64,000 nt of DNA from Pectobacterium brasiliense. Its GTDB lineage: Bacteria > Pseudomonadota > Gammaproteobacteria > Enterobacterales > Enterobacteriaceae. The stretch is from NCBI RefSeq assembly GCF_016950255.1, contig NZ_JACGFN010000001.1:1488001-1552000 (forward strand). The letters are read 5' to 3'. The notes below the pieces were generated by a model, which was not told the origin of the DNA, did no database searches, and worked only from the letters and a program-made list of their open reading frames with translations. Below are positions 9,191-17,896 of this stretch, piece after piece; position 1 is the stretch's first letter, and the number at the start of each line of letters is the position of its first letter. Made by a program: the position numbers and the translations under genes.

Positions 9191-10324
9191 TTAGCCCACC
9201 TCATCCACATTCACCCAGCGCGCCGTTTCGTGTGACTGCATGATCGCATCCAGAACTCGCGAGACTTTCCAGCCCTCTTCGAAATCCGGCCACATCGGGA
9301 CGTCAGCCGCAATACCGTCGATCAGATCGCGCACCTCCACCGTTTTCTGATCGTTAAATCCAATACCGTGTCCGGCGCTGGCGCAAAAAGCCGCATAGTC
9401 AGGATGCTGCGGCCCGGTCAGCAGCGTTTTAAATCCCTGCCGGTTCTCCGGTTCGTCATGCCGATAGAGTTTCAGCTCCGCCATGCGTTCCTGCGTGTAA
9501 CTCAGCGTGCCTTTCGTGCCGGTCACGACATAGGTCAGGCCCATTTTTCGGCCGCAGGCGATGCGCGACGTTTCAATCACACCGCGAGCGCCGCTGGCGA
9601 ACCGCACCATTGCATGCGCCTGATCTTCATTCTCCACCTGTACTAATTCGCTGCTGCCCGGCGCCGTCGGACGCTGCGCAATCACCGTTTGCAGGTCACC
9701 ACAGACGCTGGCGATATCACCCACCAGATATTGCGCCATGTTGACGATATGCGCCGCCAGATCCCCCAGCGCCCCCAGCCCAGCCGTTTCTTTGAAACAG
9801 TGCCAGTCGGCCGGTTTGTTCGGATCGGCCAGATAATCTTCGTTATGCGTGCCGTAAAAATGCACCACTTCGCCAATCTCGCCGCTGGCGATAATCTCTT
9901 TGGCCAGCTGTGAGGTCGGGTTCTTCATGTAGTTGAAGCCCACCAGCGTTTTCACGCCCGCCTGCTGCGCGGCGTCAACCATTTCTCGGGCATCACGCGC
10001 GTTCAGCGCCAGTGGTTTTTCCGAATAAACGTGCTTGCCGTGCTGGATAGCCGCCATCGCCATCGTCTTATGCAGAAAATTCGGCGCACAGATATCCACC
10101 ACGTCAATGTCTGGATCCGCCACCAGCGCACGCCAGTCCCCTGTTGAGCGCAGGAAGCCAAACTCCTGCGCCCGTTTGGCCGCCAGATCCGGCGACACTT
10201 CTGCCAGCATCGCCTTCACCAGATTGCCTTTCAGCGGGAAGACCGTCGCTGCCTGTGCGTAGGCGATGGCATGCGCACGACCGATATAGCCGGTGCCGAT
10301 TAACCCAATGCGTACATCCTTCAT
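9191..10324 (-). CDS. Gfo/Idh/MocA-family NAD-dependent dehydrogenase of the inositol cluster
   Basis: The oxidoreductase of about 377 residues has an N-terminal Rossmann fold (GLIGTGYIGRAHA near residue 6), the family EKPLAL motif and a catalytic-region GALGDLAAHIVN segment. It is distinct from the IolG at 14.0-15.0 kb. It lies between the ABC permease gene and iolC in the same leftward operon. It probably oxidises another inositol isomer or interconverts scyllo- and myo-inositol, as IolX/IolW-type paralogues do; the substrate cannot be read from the sequence. The ATG at 10324 has GAGG at five bases, better than the GTG two codons upstream. Confidence 0.85.
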   Translation of the reverse strand: MKDVRIGLIGTGYIGRAHAIAYAQAATVFPLKGNLVKAMLAEVSPDLAAKRAQEFGFLRSTGDWRALVADPDIDVVDICAPNFLHKTMAMAAIQHGKHVYSEKPLALNARDAREMVDAAQQAGVKTLVGFNYMKNPTSQLAKEIIASGEIGEVVHFYGTHNEDYLADPNKPADWHCFKETAGLGALGDLAAHIVNMAQYLVGDIASVCGDLQTVIAQRPTAPGSSELVQVENEDQAHAMVRFASGARGVIETSRIACGRKMGLTYVVTGTKGTLSYTQERMAELKLYRHDEPENRQGFKTLLTGPQHPDYAAFCASAGHGIGFNDQKTVEVRDLIDGIAADVPMWPDFEEGWKVSRVLDAIMQSHETARWVNVDEVG

Positions 10325-10353
10325 ATCCACCTCGGTGCGAAAAAAGAGTCGGT

Positions 10354-11385
10354 TCAGATAGCGCCGCGACGGCTCTTGGCGTAGGTGTCGAACGCCACGG
10401 CCAGCACGATAATTAACCCGGTAATAATCTGCTGGTAGTAGGCCGATACGTTCATCAACACCAGTCCGTTAATCAGAATCCCCATGATGATCGAGCCGAT
10501 AATGGTGCCGCTGATCCGGCCGTAGCCGCCCATCAGCGAGGTACCACCGATGACCACCGAGGCGATGACGCGCAGCTCGAAGGTGATCCCCGCGACCGCT
10601 TCTGCGCTACCGAGACGGGCGCTGAGAATGAAGCCCGCCAGCCCTGCCAGACAGCCAATCACGACGTAAACGCTGACCAGCACACGCTGCACGTTCACCC
10701 CAGCAAGCCGCGCGGCTTCAGTGTTGCCGCCGATGGCGTACACAAAGCGGCCCCAGCGGGTTTTATGCAGCGCCAGATAACCCAGTAAAGCAACCAGTGC
10801 GAAGATCCAGATCGGTACCGAAATACCCAGGATCTCGCCTCGCCCCCACCAGCGATAGCCAGGGTCAAAGCCAGCAATCGGCGCACCGTCGTTCATCACC
10901 AGCGTTAATCCACGCCAGATCGTCATCCCGCCCAGCGTGACGATGAACGGCGGCAGACGCAGTTTGGTGACACCCAAACCATGCAGGAAACCAATGAAGG
11001 TACCCATCGCCAGACAGACGCCCAACGCGACCAGCCAGCTCAAACCGTACCAGGCATCCGGATCGACAGTGGTGAAGTTGTCACCTTTAATGACCGAGGC
11101 GGCGGTGATGGCGCACACCGCCAGAATCGAGCCGACGGACAGGTCGATCCCCGCAGTCAGAATGACGAACGTCATCCCCACAGCCATGATGCCGTAGATG
11201 GAGACTTCGGTCAGAATGTTGGTGATGTTGCGCTCAGACAGAAAATTGCTGTTCTGCGACTGAAAGAAGATCAGCAGCAGAATCATGAAAATAAATACGC
11301 CAAAGCGTTCAAAAAAGGCGATTGGGTCAAAACGTCCACGCGGATTGGACGGCGTAATGCTCTTAGAAAGCGGCTGCTGGGACAT
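10354..11385 (-). CDS. Sugar ABC transporter permease (RbsC-type, probable inositol permease)
   Basis: The 343-residue inner-membrane permease of the ribose/xylose (RbsC) family has about eight to ten membrane segments, the SVGSILAVCAITAAS segment after the first core helices, and GGNTEAARLAGVNVQRV, the family's conserved cytoplasmic loop. With the ATPase and binding protein immediately upstream, it forms a complete CUT2-type importer. The position inside the iol operon makes myo-inositol the expected substrate, comparable to IatP of other proteobacteria; this is context inference. It ends 30 bases before the dehydrogenase gene. Confidence 0.88.
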   Translation of the reverse strand: MSQQPLSKSITPSNPRGRFDPIAFFERFGVFIFMILLLIFFQSQNSNFLSERNITNILTEVSIYGIMAVGMTFVILTAGIDLSVGSILAVCAITAASVIKGDNFTTVDPDAWYGLSWLVALGVCLAMGTFIGFLHGLGVTKLRLPPFIVTLGGMTIWRGLTLVMNDGAPIAGFDPGYRWWGRGEILGISVPIWIFALVALLGYLALHKTRWGRFVYAIGGNTEAARLAGVNVQRVLVSVYVVIGCLAGLAGFILSARLGSAEAVAGITFELRVIASVVIGGTSLMGGYGRISGTIIGSIIMGILINGLVLMNVSAYYQQIITGLIIVLAVAFDTYAKSRRGAI

Positions 11386-11397
11386 GCGTCACCTCCG

Positions 11398-12945
11398 TTA
11401 TGCTGCGTGTAATGCGTCGTGGCAAATGGCCATCATCGTCATCAGTTTTTCTTCTGTGGCGTCATCGCCATGAATTTCCCCGCTAATCCGCCCTTCGCTG
11501 AGCGTGATAATGCGGTCGGAAATCGCCATGATTTCCGGCAGGTCGGAGGAAATCACAATCACGGCGACGCCCCGTTTCGCCATATCGAACAGCACCTGAT
11601 GCACCTCAGACTTGGTGCCGACATCGATGCCGCGCGTGGGCTCATCCACAATCAATACTTTGGGATTCAGTGCCATACAGCGGGCAAGAATCACTTTTTG
11701 CTGGTTACCGCCCGACAGCTTGCGCACTTCCTGCTCGCTGTTCACCATCTTGATGTGCAGCGCCTGACGGTAGGCCTCAATCAGGTCGTCCTCCTTACGG
11801 GTGTCGACAAACCAGCGCCAGCGCATCAGCGATGAGAGATTGGAAAGCGAGATGTTTTCCCTGATCGACAACCCCAGCACCGCCCCCTCTTTCTTACGAT
11901 CTTCCGGCACCAACGCGATGCCTTGCGACAGTGCATGCAGCGGCGTTGAGGGATAATAGGGTTCGTCATCCAGCACAAATTCACCGGTAGAGAACGCGTC
12001 TGCACCAAACAGACAGCGTGCGATTTCCGTGCGTCCCGCGCCTACCAGCCCGGCAATACCGAGCACTTCGCCCGCATGCACCTGGAAGTTGATGTCTTTC
12101 AGCGCGATACCGTGCGCATCCAGCGGCGGTTTTTCGCGGCTTAAGCCCTTCACCGCCAGCCGTACCGGCTTATCCTGATGATGCGTTTCCGAAGGCGGAC
12201 GGCGGTTAAACACCACGTCACGGCCGACCATCAGGCGAATAATCTCCTGCACATTGGTGCTGGCGACATCGCCCGAACCGGTGTAGCGGCCATCCTGAAA
12301 CACGGTAAACCGATCGCACAGTTGGAAGACTTCGTGTAGCCGGTGCGTGACATACACCACGCTCACGCCACGTCCTTTCAATTCGCGCACCACACGGTGC
12401 AGGCTGTCGACTTCACTGTCGCTCAGCGCCGCCGACGGTTCATCCATCACAATCAGCTTGGCGTTCAGCGTCAGCGCTCTGGCGATCTCCACCATCTGCT
12501 GCTGTGCCACGCTCAAGCGCGCCACCTGCGTCGTCGGCGCAATGTTCAATTTCAGATAGTCCAGTACCGCTTTCGCCTCGCGATTCACCGCCAGCGCGTC
12601 CACGAATACACCGCTGCTCTGCGGCTCGCGTCCCAGGAACATGTTCTCCGCCACGCTCATATTGGGCAGCAGATTAAATTCCTGATAAATGGTGATAATC
12701 CCCCGCTTTTGGCGCTCAACGGGCGATTCGAGCGGTAACAGCGTCTCGCCGCCAAACCAGATGTCGCCGCTGGTCTGCGGCTGCGCCCCTGCCAGCGCCT
12801 TCAACAGCGTCGATTTACCCGCGCCGTTTTCTCCCAATAGCGCATGGATCTCTCCCGGCTGCACGGTCAGCTGTACGTTGCTCAGCGCCCAAACACCGGA
12901 GAAGCTCTTTGCCAAGTTGGTAATGTTCAGTAGGGGTTCCGTCAT
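11398..12945 (-). CDS. Sugar ABC transporter ATP-binding protein with two nucleotide-binding domains (probable inositol ATPase)
   Basis: The 515-residue protein is an RbsA/XylG-type duplicated ATPase. The first domain (about 1-235) carries Walker A GENGAGKST, a degenerate-looking signature (LSVAQQQMVEIARAL) and Walker B LIVMDEPSAAL. The second (about 265-505) has a non-canonical Walker A region (GLVGAGRTE), the signature LSGGNQQKVILAR and Walker B VLIVDEPTRGIDVG. This asymmetry is normal for the family. It powers the inositol-type importer with the adjacent permease and binding protein. The stop lies 12 bases before the permease start. Confidence 0.88.
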   Translation of the reverse strand: MTEPLLNITNLAKSFSGVWALSNVQLTVQPGEIHALLGENGAGKSTLLKALAGAQPQTSGDIWFGGETLLPLESPVERQKRGIITIYQEFNLLPNMSVAENMFLGREPQSSGVFVDALAVNREAKAVLDYLKLNIAPTTQVARLSVAQQQMVEIARALTLNAKLIVMDEPSAALSDSEVDSLHRVVRELKGRGVSVVYVTHRLHEVFQLCDRFTVFQDGRYTGSGDVASTNVQEIIRLMVGRDVVFNRRPPSETHHQDKPVRLAVKGLSREKPPLDAHGIALKDINFQVHAGEVLGIAGLVGAGRTEIARCLFGADAFSTGEFVLDDEPYYPSTPLHALSQGIALVPEDRKKEGAVLGLSIRENISLSNLSSLMRWRWFVDTRKEDDLIEAYRQALHIKMVNSEQEVRKLSGGNQQKVILARCMALNPKVLIVDEPTRGIDVGTKSEVHQVLFDMAKRGVAVIVISSDLPEIMAISDRIITLSEGRISGEIHGDDATEEKLMTMMAICHDALHAA

Positions 12946-12963
12946 GTTTACCTTCCTCCCGCA

Positions 12964-12983
12964 AGGCCGCGCGAACGCGGCCT
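12964..12983 (-). other. Intercistronic GC-rich hairpin between binding protein and ATPase genes
   Basis: AGGCCGCG and CGCGGCCT form an eight-base perfect stem around a four-base loop (TTCG on the transcribed strand, a very stable tetraloop). No T-run follows on the transcribed strand. Such hairpins between a binding-protein gene and the rest of a transporter operon usually stabilise the upstream mRNA and raise binding-protein output. Confidence 0.6.
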
Positions 12984-13017
12984 GCTGAATACCTTTATTG
13001 ATTACGTAGAAAACGAC

Positions 13018-13956
13018 TTATTTACCCGCTTCGCCAATACGTTCAGCATCGTTCAGGTTATCTTTGGTAATCATGGTCGGTTGGTAGTCTGCCCCGGTGA
13101 TAGGCGCTTTACTGCGGATGTTATTGGTCAACTGTGTCAACGCAGTGGTCACCGCGTAACCCGGACGTTGATCGGCAGTCACAGCCAGCCAGCCGTCTCG
13201 CACGCGAGCCAGCGCTTCCGGCACGGCGTCAAAGCCGGTCACCATCACGTCGCCGGGTTTCAGGCCTTGCCCTTGTAACGCTTCAATCGCGCCCAACGCC
13301 ATGTCGTCATTCGCAGAGAGGATCACCTGTGGGCGTTTAGGCAGCGAAGGAAAAACGCTTTCCACGATGCGCATCCCTTCGGAACGCATCCAGTTCCCTG
13401 TCTGGTCCGCAACGATGTGGTATTTGCTGCCACCCGCTTTCAGGCTGTCGCGAATCCCCTGCGTACGCTCGATGTTAGAAGACGAACCCGGTTGACCGGT
13501 CAGCAGAATGATCTCTGCACCATCTGGGAATTTGGTTTTGACATAGTCGGCAATCGCCTGACCGCCTTTATAGTTATTGGCACCAAAGTGCGGCACTTCT
13601 TTTTCCGTTTTTACCGAACGATCCAGCGTCACCACGGGCAGCTTGGCATCCTGAATGTCGGTAACAGCGCTGGACACGGCGTTAACGTCATTCGGCGATA
13701 CAACAAAGCCCTGCGCCCCACGCGTAATGGCATTTTCCAAGTCGGCGGCCTGCTTCGGTGAGCTACCCTGCCCATCCAACACCTGCAAATTCACGCCCAG
13801 TTCTTTGGCGGCTTTAACAGCGGTGCGCTGCATATGTACTTCAAACGGCATAGCGAGATTCGGCGTACTGAAAACGATTTGTTCATTTTGGGCCTGAGCA
13901 AAACCAGACAGACCCAGTGCGATGGCGATTGCGGAAACGCTGATGATCTTTTTCAT
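13018..13956 (-). CDS. Periplasmic sugar-binding protein (probable inositol-binding protein)
   Basis: The 312-residue periplasmic binding protein belongs to the RbsB-like (type I fold) family. It has a clear signal peptide, MKKIISVSAIAIALGLSGFAQA, with cleavage near residue 22. Family motifs include VSPNDVNAVSSAV, VTLDRSV and ILSANDDMALGAIEAL. It delivers substrate to the permease/ATPase encoded next. The operon context predicts an inositol isomer (IbpA role); specificity is inferred. It is the first transporter gene after iolG, separated by 80 bases. Confidence 0.88.
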   Translation of the reverse strand: MKKIISVSAIAIALGLSGFAQAQNEQIVFSTPNLAMPFEVHMQRTAVKAAKELGVNLQVLDGQGSSPKQAADLENAITRGAQGFVVSPNDVNAVSSAVTDIQDAKLPVVTLDRSVKTEKEVPHFGANNYKGGQAIADYVKTKFPDGAEIILLTGQPGSSSNIERTQGIRDSLKAGGSKYHIVADQTGNWMRSEGMRIVESVFPSLPKRPQVILSANDDMALGAIEALQGQGLKPGDVMVTGFDAVPEALARVRDGWLAVTADQRPGYAVTTALTQLTNNIRSKAPITGADYQPTMITKDNLNDAERIGEAGK

Positions 13957-14036
13957 ATGTCTTTTCTCTGCTTCTGTTATGAGTATGGGTGTAGGGTTGA
14001 AAGCAGGTAAAACGCGATGTGCCGATGCCGATACGG

Positions 14037-15023
14037 TTACACGGCGACCTCCTTGCCTTGAGCCAGTGATTCAAAGGCTTTATCCGCCAGATTCAGCGCA
14101 CGCTCACCGTCCAGCCCGGAGCATTCCGGCTGCGTGCGGCCATTCAGCACGTCGACAAAGTGCTGCCACTCTGCCGCGTAGGCGGCGTGATAGCGTTGCA
14201 GGAAGAAATATTCGGGTTTCGCCGCCAGACAACCGTCGTCGGTCCACTGCTCAACCACGTTTTCGCGGATGTTGCCTGCGCTGAGCACGCCTTTCGCGCC
14301 ATGCAATTCGAGGCGTTGATCGTAGCCGTAGCCGGAGCGGCGGCTGTTGACGATGGTCGCCATCGCGCCAGAGGCGAATTTGAGCACGATGAATGCGGTA
14401 TCGATGTCGCCCGCTTCACCAATCGCCGGATCGACCAGATTGCTGCCTTGCGCAAAGACCGACACGGGTTCTTCGCCCATAATGAAACGCGCCATATCGA
14501 AATCATGGATCGTCATGTCGCGGAACATCCCGCCGGAAACGCGGACGTACTCGGCAGGCGGCGGCGACGGATCGCGGGAGATAATCAGGAGAGATTCCGG
14601 CTTGCCGATGCTGCCTTCGCCAGCCAGCGTTTTGACACGGCGGAATTGCGGGTCGTAGCGGCGGTTGAAACCGACAAACAACGGCACGTTCTGCTGTTTG
14701 ACGACGGTCAGGCAATCGCGAACGCGGGCAATATCCAGATGCACCGGTTTTTCACAGAAAATGGCTTTGCCATGTTTGGCGGCCAGCTCAATCAGGTCGG
14801 CGTGCGTGTCGGTCGCGGACGCAATCAGGACGGCGTGTACCGCCGGATCGTTCATGACCTCATCCACGGTTTGCACTTTGGTGTGGTAGCGTTCAGCCAG
14901 CGCCGTGGCATTGGTTGGGTTGGGATCGACTACCGCGTACAGGTTGGTTTCTTTGTGTGCCGCGATGTTCACTGCATGGACCTGACCGATGCGGCCCGCG
15001 CCCAGTAAAGCGATGTTAAACAT
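14037..15023 (-). CDS. iolG: Inositol 2-dehydrogenase
   Basis: The 328-residue Gfo/Idh/MocA enzyme matches IolG: Rossmann motif GAGRIGQVHA (8-17), the catalytic-lysine motif CEKPVHLD near residue 95, and the conserved MFRDMTIHDFDMARF segment that carries the catalytic Asp and His. It oxidises myo-inositol to scyllo-inosose with NAD, the first step of the pathway. It is the first gene of the leftward iolG-transporter-iolC-iolE-iolB run. A 754-base noncoding region separates it from iolD, which suggests its own promoter. AAGGGAGC precedes the ATG. Confidence 0.93.
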   Translation of the reverse strand: MFNIALLGAGRIGQVHAVNIAAHKETNLYAVVDPNPTNATALAERYHTKVQTVDEVMNDPAVHAVLIASATDTHADLIELAAKHGKAIFCEKPVHLDIARVRDCLTVVKQQNVPLFVGFNRRYDPQFRRVKTLAGEGSIGKPESLLIISRDPSPPPAEYVRVSGGMFRDMTIHDFDMARFIMGEEPVSVFAQGSNLVDPAIGEAGDIDTAFIVLKFASGAMATIVNSRRSGYGYDQRLELHGAKGVLSAGNIRENVVEQWTDDGCLAAKPEYFFLQRYHAAYAAEWQHFVDVLNGRTQPECSGLDGERALNLADKAFESLAQGKEVAV

Positions 15024-15347
15024 AGGTGCTCCCTTGCTGCCTGAGTGGCGTTTAATGCCAGACTGAAAAAGTGACGGATAACGGCTAGTCGCATTCTCCC
15101 CAGCCCCATCATCACCCGCTCTTTACCGCGAATCCTGATAGGTAAAATAAAACATTTATTTCAGTTTTGTATAAATTGAAAATTATGTTTTTGCGCGCCA
15201 GTTAACATTTTCATGACATCTTCGCTGTTTTCTGCAACCCCAATCACACATCGAATGAGCATGTCTGTGGCGGTATACCGGAATGTCAGAGGAACAGTCA
15301 GACGCTAGCGCACAGCAGGAAGGAAAATGAAACCGTGGTTTGAAAAT

Positions 15348-15361
15348 GAAATGGATATTTC
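15348..15361. promoter_or_regulatory. Candidate IolR operator upstream of iolG
   Basis: GAAATGGATATTTC has symmetric ends (GAAA and TTTC around six bases). A near copy, GAAATGAATATTCC, lies at 19466-19479 ahead of iolA and iolR. Sharing between the two inositol promoter regions suggests a binding site for the RpiR-type regulator encoded at 19.7 kb. RpiR-type inositol regulators in other proteobacteria bind GGAA-N6-TTCC-like sites; the link here is inference. Confidence 0.45.
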
Positions 15362-15517
15362 AGATTGATTCAGGAGTATAGGGAAGGATTAGGCAACACT
15401 ACAGATCGCAAACTTCATCTGCACAGACTGTCTCTTCATCACATTTTATGCAGATTCAGAGACCGTTTCGTGCGCTACAATACAGCCATTCCATGCCACC
15501 TCGTAGCACGCGCCCGA

Positions 15518-15548
15518 CACAGGGCGGCTCAGTTGCCGTCGCCCTGTG
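15518..15548. repeat. Strong inverted repeat in the iolG-iolD gap
   Basis: CACAGGGCG (15518-15526) pairs perfectly with CGCCCTGTG (15540-15548) around a 13-base loop that can itself pair GC/GC. It is part of a GC-rich block with the 15615-15645 palindrome. There is no T-run on either side, so it is not a standard terminator. Confidence 0.6.
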
Positions 15549-15614
15549 AACCCTGGCTTTCGGCTAAATTATGTCGCGGCGCGATGCCTTCGTAGGTATC
15601 AGGCTTCACGGACC

Positions 15615-15645
15615 GCTTGCGACACGTTCCCGACGTGGCGCAAGC
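15615..15645. repeat. 31-base imperfect palindrome in the iolG-iolD gap
   Basis: GCTTGCG (15615-15621) and ACGTG-type inner arms pair with CGCAAGC (15639-15645): a seven-base stem, one mismatch, then a five-base stem around a five-base loop. The sequence next to it (15647-15665) can also pair GCGGC with GCCGC. The shape suggests a folded RNA or a repeated intergenic element. I found no second copy inside the window. Confidence 0.6.
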
Positions 15646-15777
15646 TTTCGCCGCGTCCATGCGGCTCATCCTAAGCCTGCTATCTCCTCAGCATAATTTT
15701 TTACGCCCGATAACGCCCAACCCCACTAGCGCCCCTACATCATTGTAACTAAGAGACAGTGATGCTGGGGAGATCAC

Positions 15778-17709
15778 CTAATATTGCCGTGCGCGGGAAA
15801 GCGCGGCTTTCACGTTATTGGCCGCAGATTCAATCTCTGGATTATCCGCAACCTGCGCCGTGCCAGTGCGCCACCAGGATTCGTAGCCGTGCGTCATGGT
15901 CTTCGGTAGCACCTTGATGTCGAGCAGCACCGGCCCCGCATGTTGGCGTGATTCCACCAGAGCCTGCCTGAGCGAGGCTTCATCGTGCACTCGCCACGCT
16001 TTGCAGCCGTAGCTTTCCGCATTCTTGGCAAAATCCACCGGAATAAGTGCACCGCGCAGTTGCCCCGATTCCGTATCACGGTAGCGGTTTTCCGTACAGA
16101 AGCTGCCCATTCCCTGACTCATTTGCAGGTTGTTAATACAGCCAAAACCCGCGTTGTCGAACAGTAGCACGGTGATTTTGATGCCCTCCTGCACCGCCGT
16201 TTGCAGTTCGGTGTGAAGCATCAAATAGGAACCGTCGCCGACCATCGCGTAGACCGGCTGTTGCGGTGCCGCAAGGCGTGCACCAATCGCTGCCGCAATT
16301 TCGTATCCCATACACGAGTAGCCGTATTCCAGATGATAACTGTCCGGCGTTTTCACCTGCCACACGCGCTGTAGATCGCCCGGCAACGAGCCCGCCGCGC
16401 CCACCACAACCGCGTTATCTTCCAGCTCTTCATTCAGTATGCCCAGCACGCGCGTTTGCGTCAGATGGGTATTCAACATCTGGCGATATTCATCCAGTTT
16501 GTCTTCCAGACCATCCACCACTTCCGGCACCAGTTCGCCTTTGTCCTGCACGGTAAACAATCGCTGTAGCTCGCGCTCCCATTCCACACGCGCCTGTTCA
16601 ACGGCCTGCTGCCAGCCGCTACGATACGACGCCGTCGCCAGCCGTTCGGCCAGCGCCTCCAGCCCGACGCGCGCATCGGCGATCAGGGGTAACGCATCCA
16701 GTTTTAGCGCATCAAACTCGGCAACGTTAAGCAGTAAAAATTCGACGTTCGGGTTCTGAAATAGCGACTTGGAGCCAGTGGTAAAATCGGTTAAACGCGT
16801 CCCGACGCCGATAATCAGATCCGCCTCTTGTGCCAGTCGATTCGCCGCCAGCCCACCCGTCACGCCAATACCGCCACAGTTCAGCGGATGTGAGGAAATA
16901 ATCGCGCCTTTGCCCGCCTGCGTTTCGCCAAACGGAATCGCAAACTGCTCAGCAAACTGCGCCAGCGCATCATGCGCGCCGGAATAACGTACGCCGCCGC
17001 CGCAAATCAGCATCGGACGGCGCTTGCTCGCAATCAGCGCCGCCGCCTCATCCAGCCGTGCCGCATCCGGCGGACGGCGTTCAAGGTGATGGACGCGCTT
17101 GCGGAAGAACGATACCGGATAATCCCAGACTTCCGCCTGCACATCCTGCGGTAAACACAGCGTTACCGCGCCAGTATCGGCCGGATCGGTCAGCACACGC
17201 ATGGCATTAATCAGCGCACTCATCAGCTGTTCAGGACGATTAATGCGATCCCAATAGCGGGAAACGGGTTTGAAGCAGTCATTAGTGCTAATCGACAGAT
17301 CGTGATATTGCTCGACCTGCTGCAGAACCGGATCCGGCTGACGGCAGGCGAAGAGATCGCCGGGCAGTAGCAGCACCGGAATGCGGTTGGCGGTGGCGGT
17401 CGCCGCAGCAGTTACCATATTTGCCGCCCCCGGCCCCACCGATGAGGTCACCGCATAGATTTTCCGCCTCTTGTGCTGTTTAGCGAATCCGACCGCGATG
17501 TGCGCCATTCCCTGTTCGTTGCACCCCTGATGCACGGTGAGACGATTCGCCTCCTGCTCCAGCGCCTGACCGATGCCCAGCACATTGCCGTGACCAAAAA
17601 TGGTCATAACGCCCTGCACAAAGGGGGATTCTTCACCGTCTACGCTGAGGTACTGCTGGTTGAGAAACCTGACCAGCGCTTGCGCCATGGTGATGCGACA
17701 CGTATCCAT
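15778..17709 (-). CDS. iolD: 3D-(3,5/4)-trihydroxycyclohexane-1,2-dione acylhydrolase (decyclizing)
   Basis: The 643-residue thiamine-diphosphate enzyme matches IolD. The N-terminal part carries a [14 protein letters not shown] segment and the ThDP-activating region [18 protein letters not shown]. The C-terminal part carries the ThDP-Mg motif beginning [13 protein letters not shown] and ending in LLFDNAGFG. It opens the ring of the diketone made by IolE to give 5-deoxy-glucuronate. The ATG has AAGGAG seven bases upstream. It is transcribed leftward after iolA, from which it is separated by 187 bases that contain a REP-like hairpin. Confidence 0.94.
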   Translation of the reverse strand: MDTCRITMAQALVRFLNQQYLSVDGEESPFVQGVMTIFGHGNVLGIGQALEQEANRLTVHQGCNEQGMAHIAVGFAKQHKRRKIYAVTSSVGPGAANMVTAAATATANRIPVLLLPGDLFACRQPDPVLQQVEQYHDLSISTNDCFKPVSRYWDRINRPEQLMSALINAMRVLTDPADTGAVTLCLPQDVQAEVWDYPVSFFRKRVHHLERRPPDAARLDEAAALIASKRRPMLICGGGVRYSGAHDALAQFAEQFAIPFGETQAGKGAIISSHPLNCGGIGVTGGLAANRLAQEADLIIGVGTRLTDFTTGSKSLFQNPNVEFLLLNVAEFDALKLDALPLIADARVGLEALAERLATASYRSGWQQAVEQARVEWERELQRLFTVQDKGELVPEVVDGLEDKLDEYRQMLNTHLTQTRVLGILNEELEDNAVVVGAAGSLPGDLQRVWQVKTPDSYHLEYGYSCMGYEIAAAIGARLAAPQQPVYAMVGDGSYLMLHTELQTAVQEGIKITVLLFDNAGFGCINNLQMSQGMGSFCTENRYRDTESGQLRGALIPVDFAKNAESYGCKAWRVHDEASLRQALVESRQHAGPVLLDIKVLPKTMTHGYESWWRTGTAQVADNPEIESAANNVKAALSRARQY

Positions 17710-17782
17710 TGATCTACTCCTTCACGTAAGGGAGGATTAAAACGACTGATCCCTGCTGCAATATAGAGATACACGGGTATAC

Positions 17783-17821
17783 CACGGGGCGAGGTGTCCC
17801 TGCGGGAACCTCATCCCCGTG
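17783..17821. repeat. REP-like palindromic element between iolA and iolD
   Basis: CACGGGG (17783-17789) pairs with CCCCGTG (17815-17821), and inner arms GAGGT/ACCTC and TCCC/GGGA extend the stem almost to a three-base loop (TGC). No T-run follows. A partial extra copy of the outer arm (ACACGGG) lies just left at 17771-17777. The shape and intercistronic position resemble extragenic palindromic repeats that stabilise upstream mRNA; here that would protect iolA mRNA. Confidence 0.55.
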
Positions 17822-17896
17822 TTCCCCCTAAAACTACACATTATTGATGCAGCCCATTTTCGACTCTTGTTATCGTTACCAACGTGACATACATCC

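Larger units (their letters stand above)
15024..15777. other. 754-base noncoding region between iolG and iolD with regulatory-type motifs and a structured block
   Basis: No convincing gene lies here. The part nearest iolG is AT-rich and promoter-like. It contains AACATTTATTTC (15151-15162), whose complement recurs ahead of iolA, and the palindrome-like GAAATGGATATTTC (15348-15361), preceded by a repeated 10-mer (15323-15332 and 15342-15351). From about 15515 to 15710 the sequence becomes GC-rich with two strong hairpins (15518-15548 and 15615-15645). That half looks like a folded noncoding or repeat element rather than promoter DNA. Confidence 0.7.

Noticed and set aside
14160..15008. Long open frame antisense to iolG
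   Set aside because: It mirrors a strongly conserved gene; its protein has no recognisable domain. High-GC antisense frames are common shadows.
15365..15595. Short open frame in the iolG-iolD gap
   Set aside because: It runs through the hairpin block, has no ribosome site or recognisable protein features, and shows no coding-type composition.
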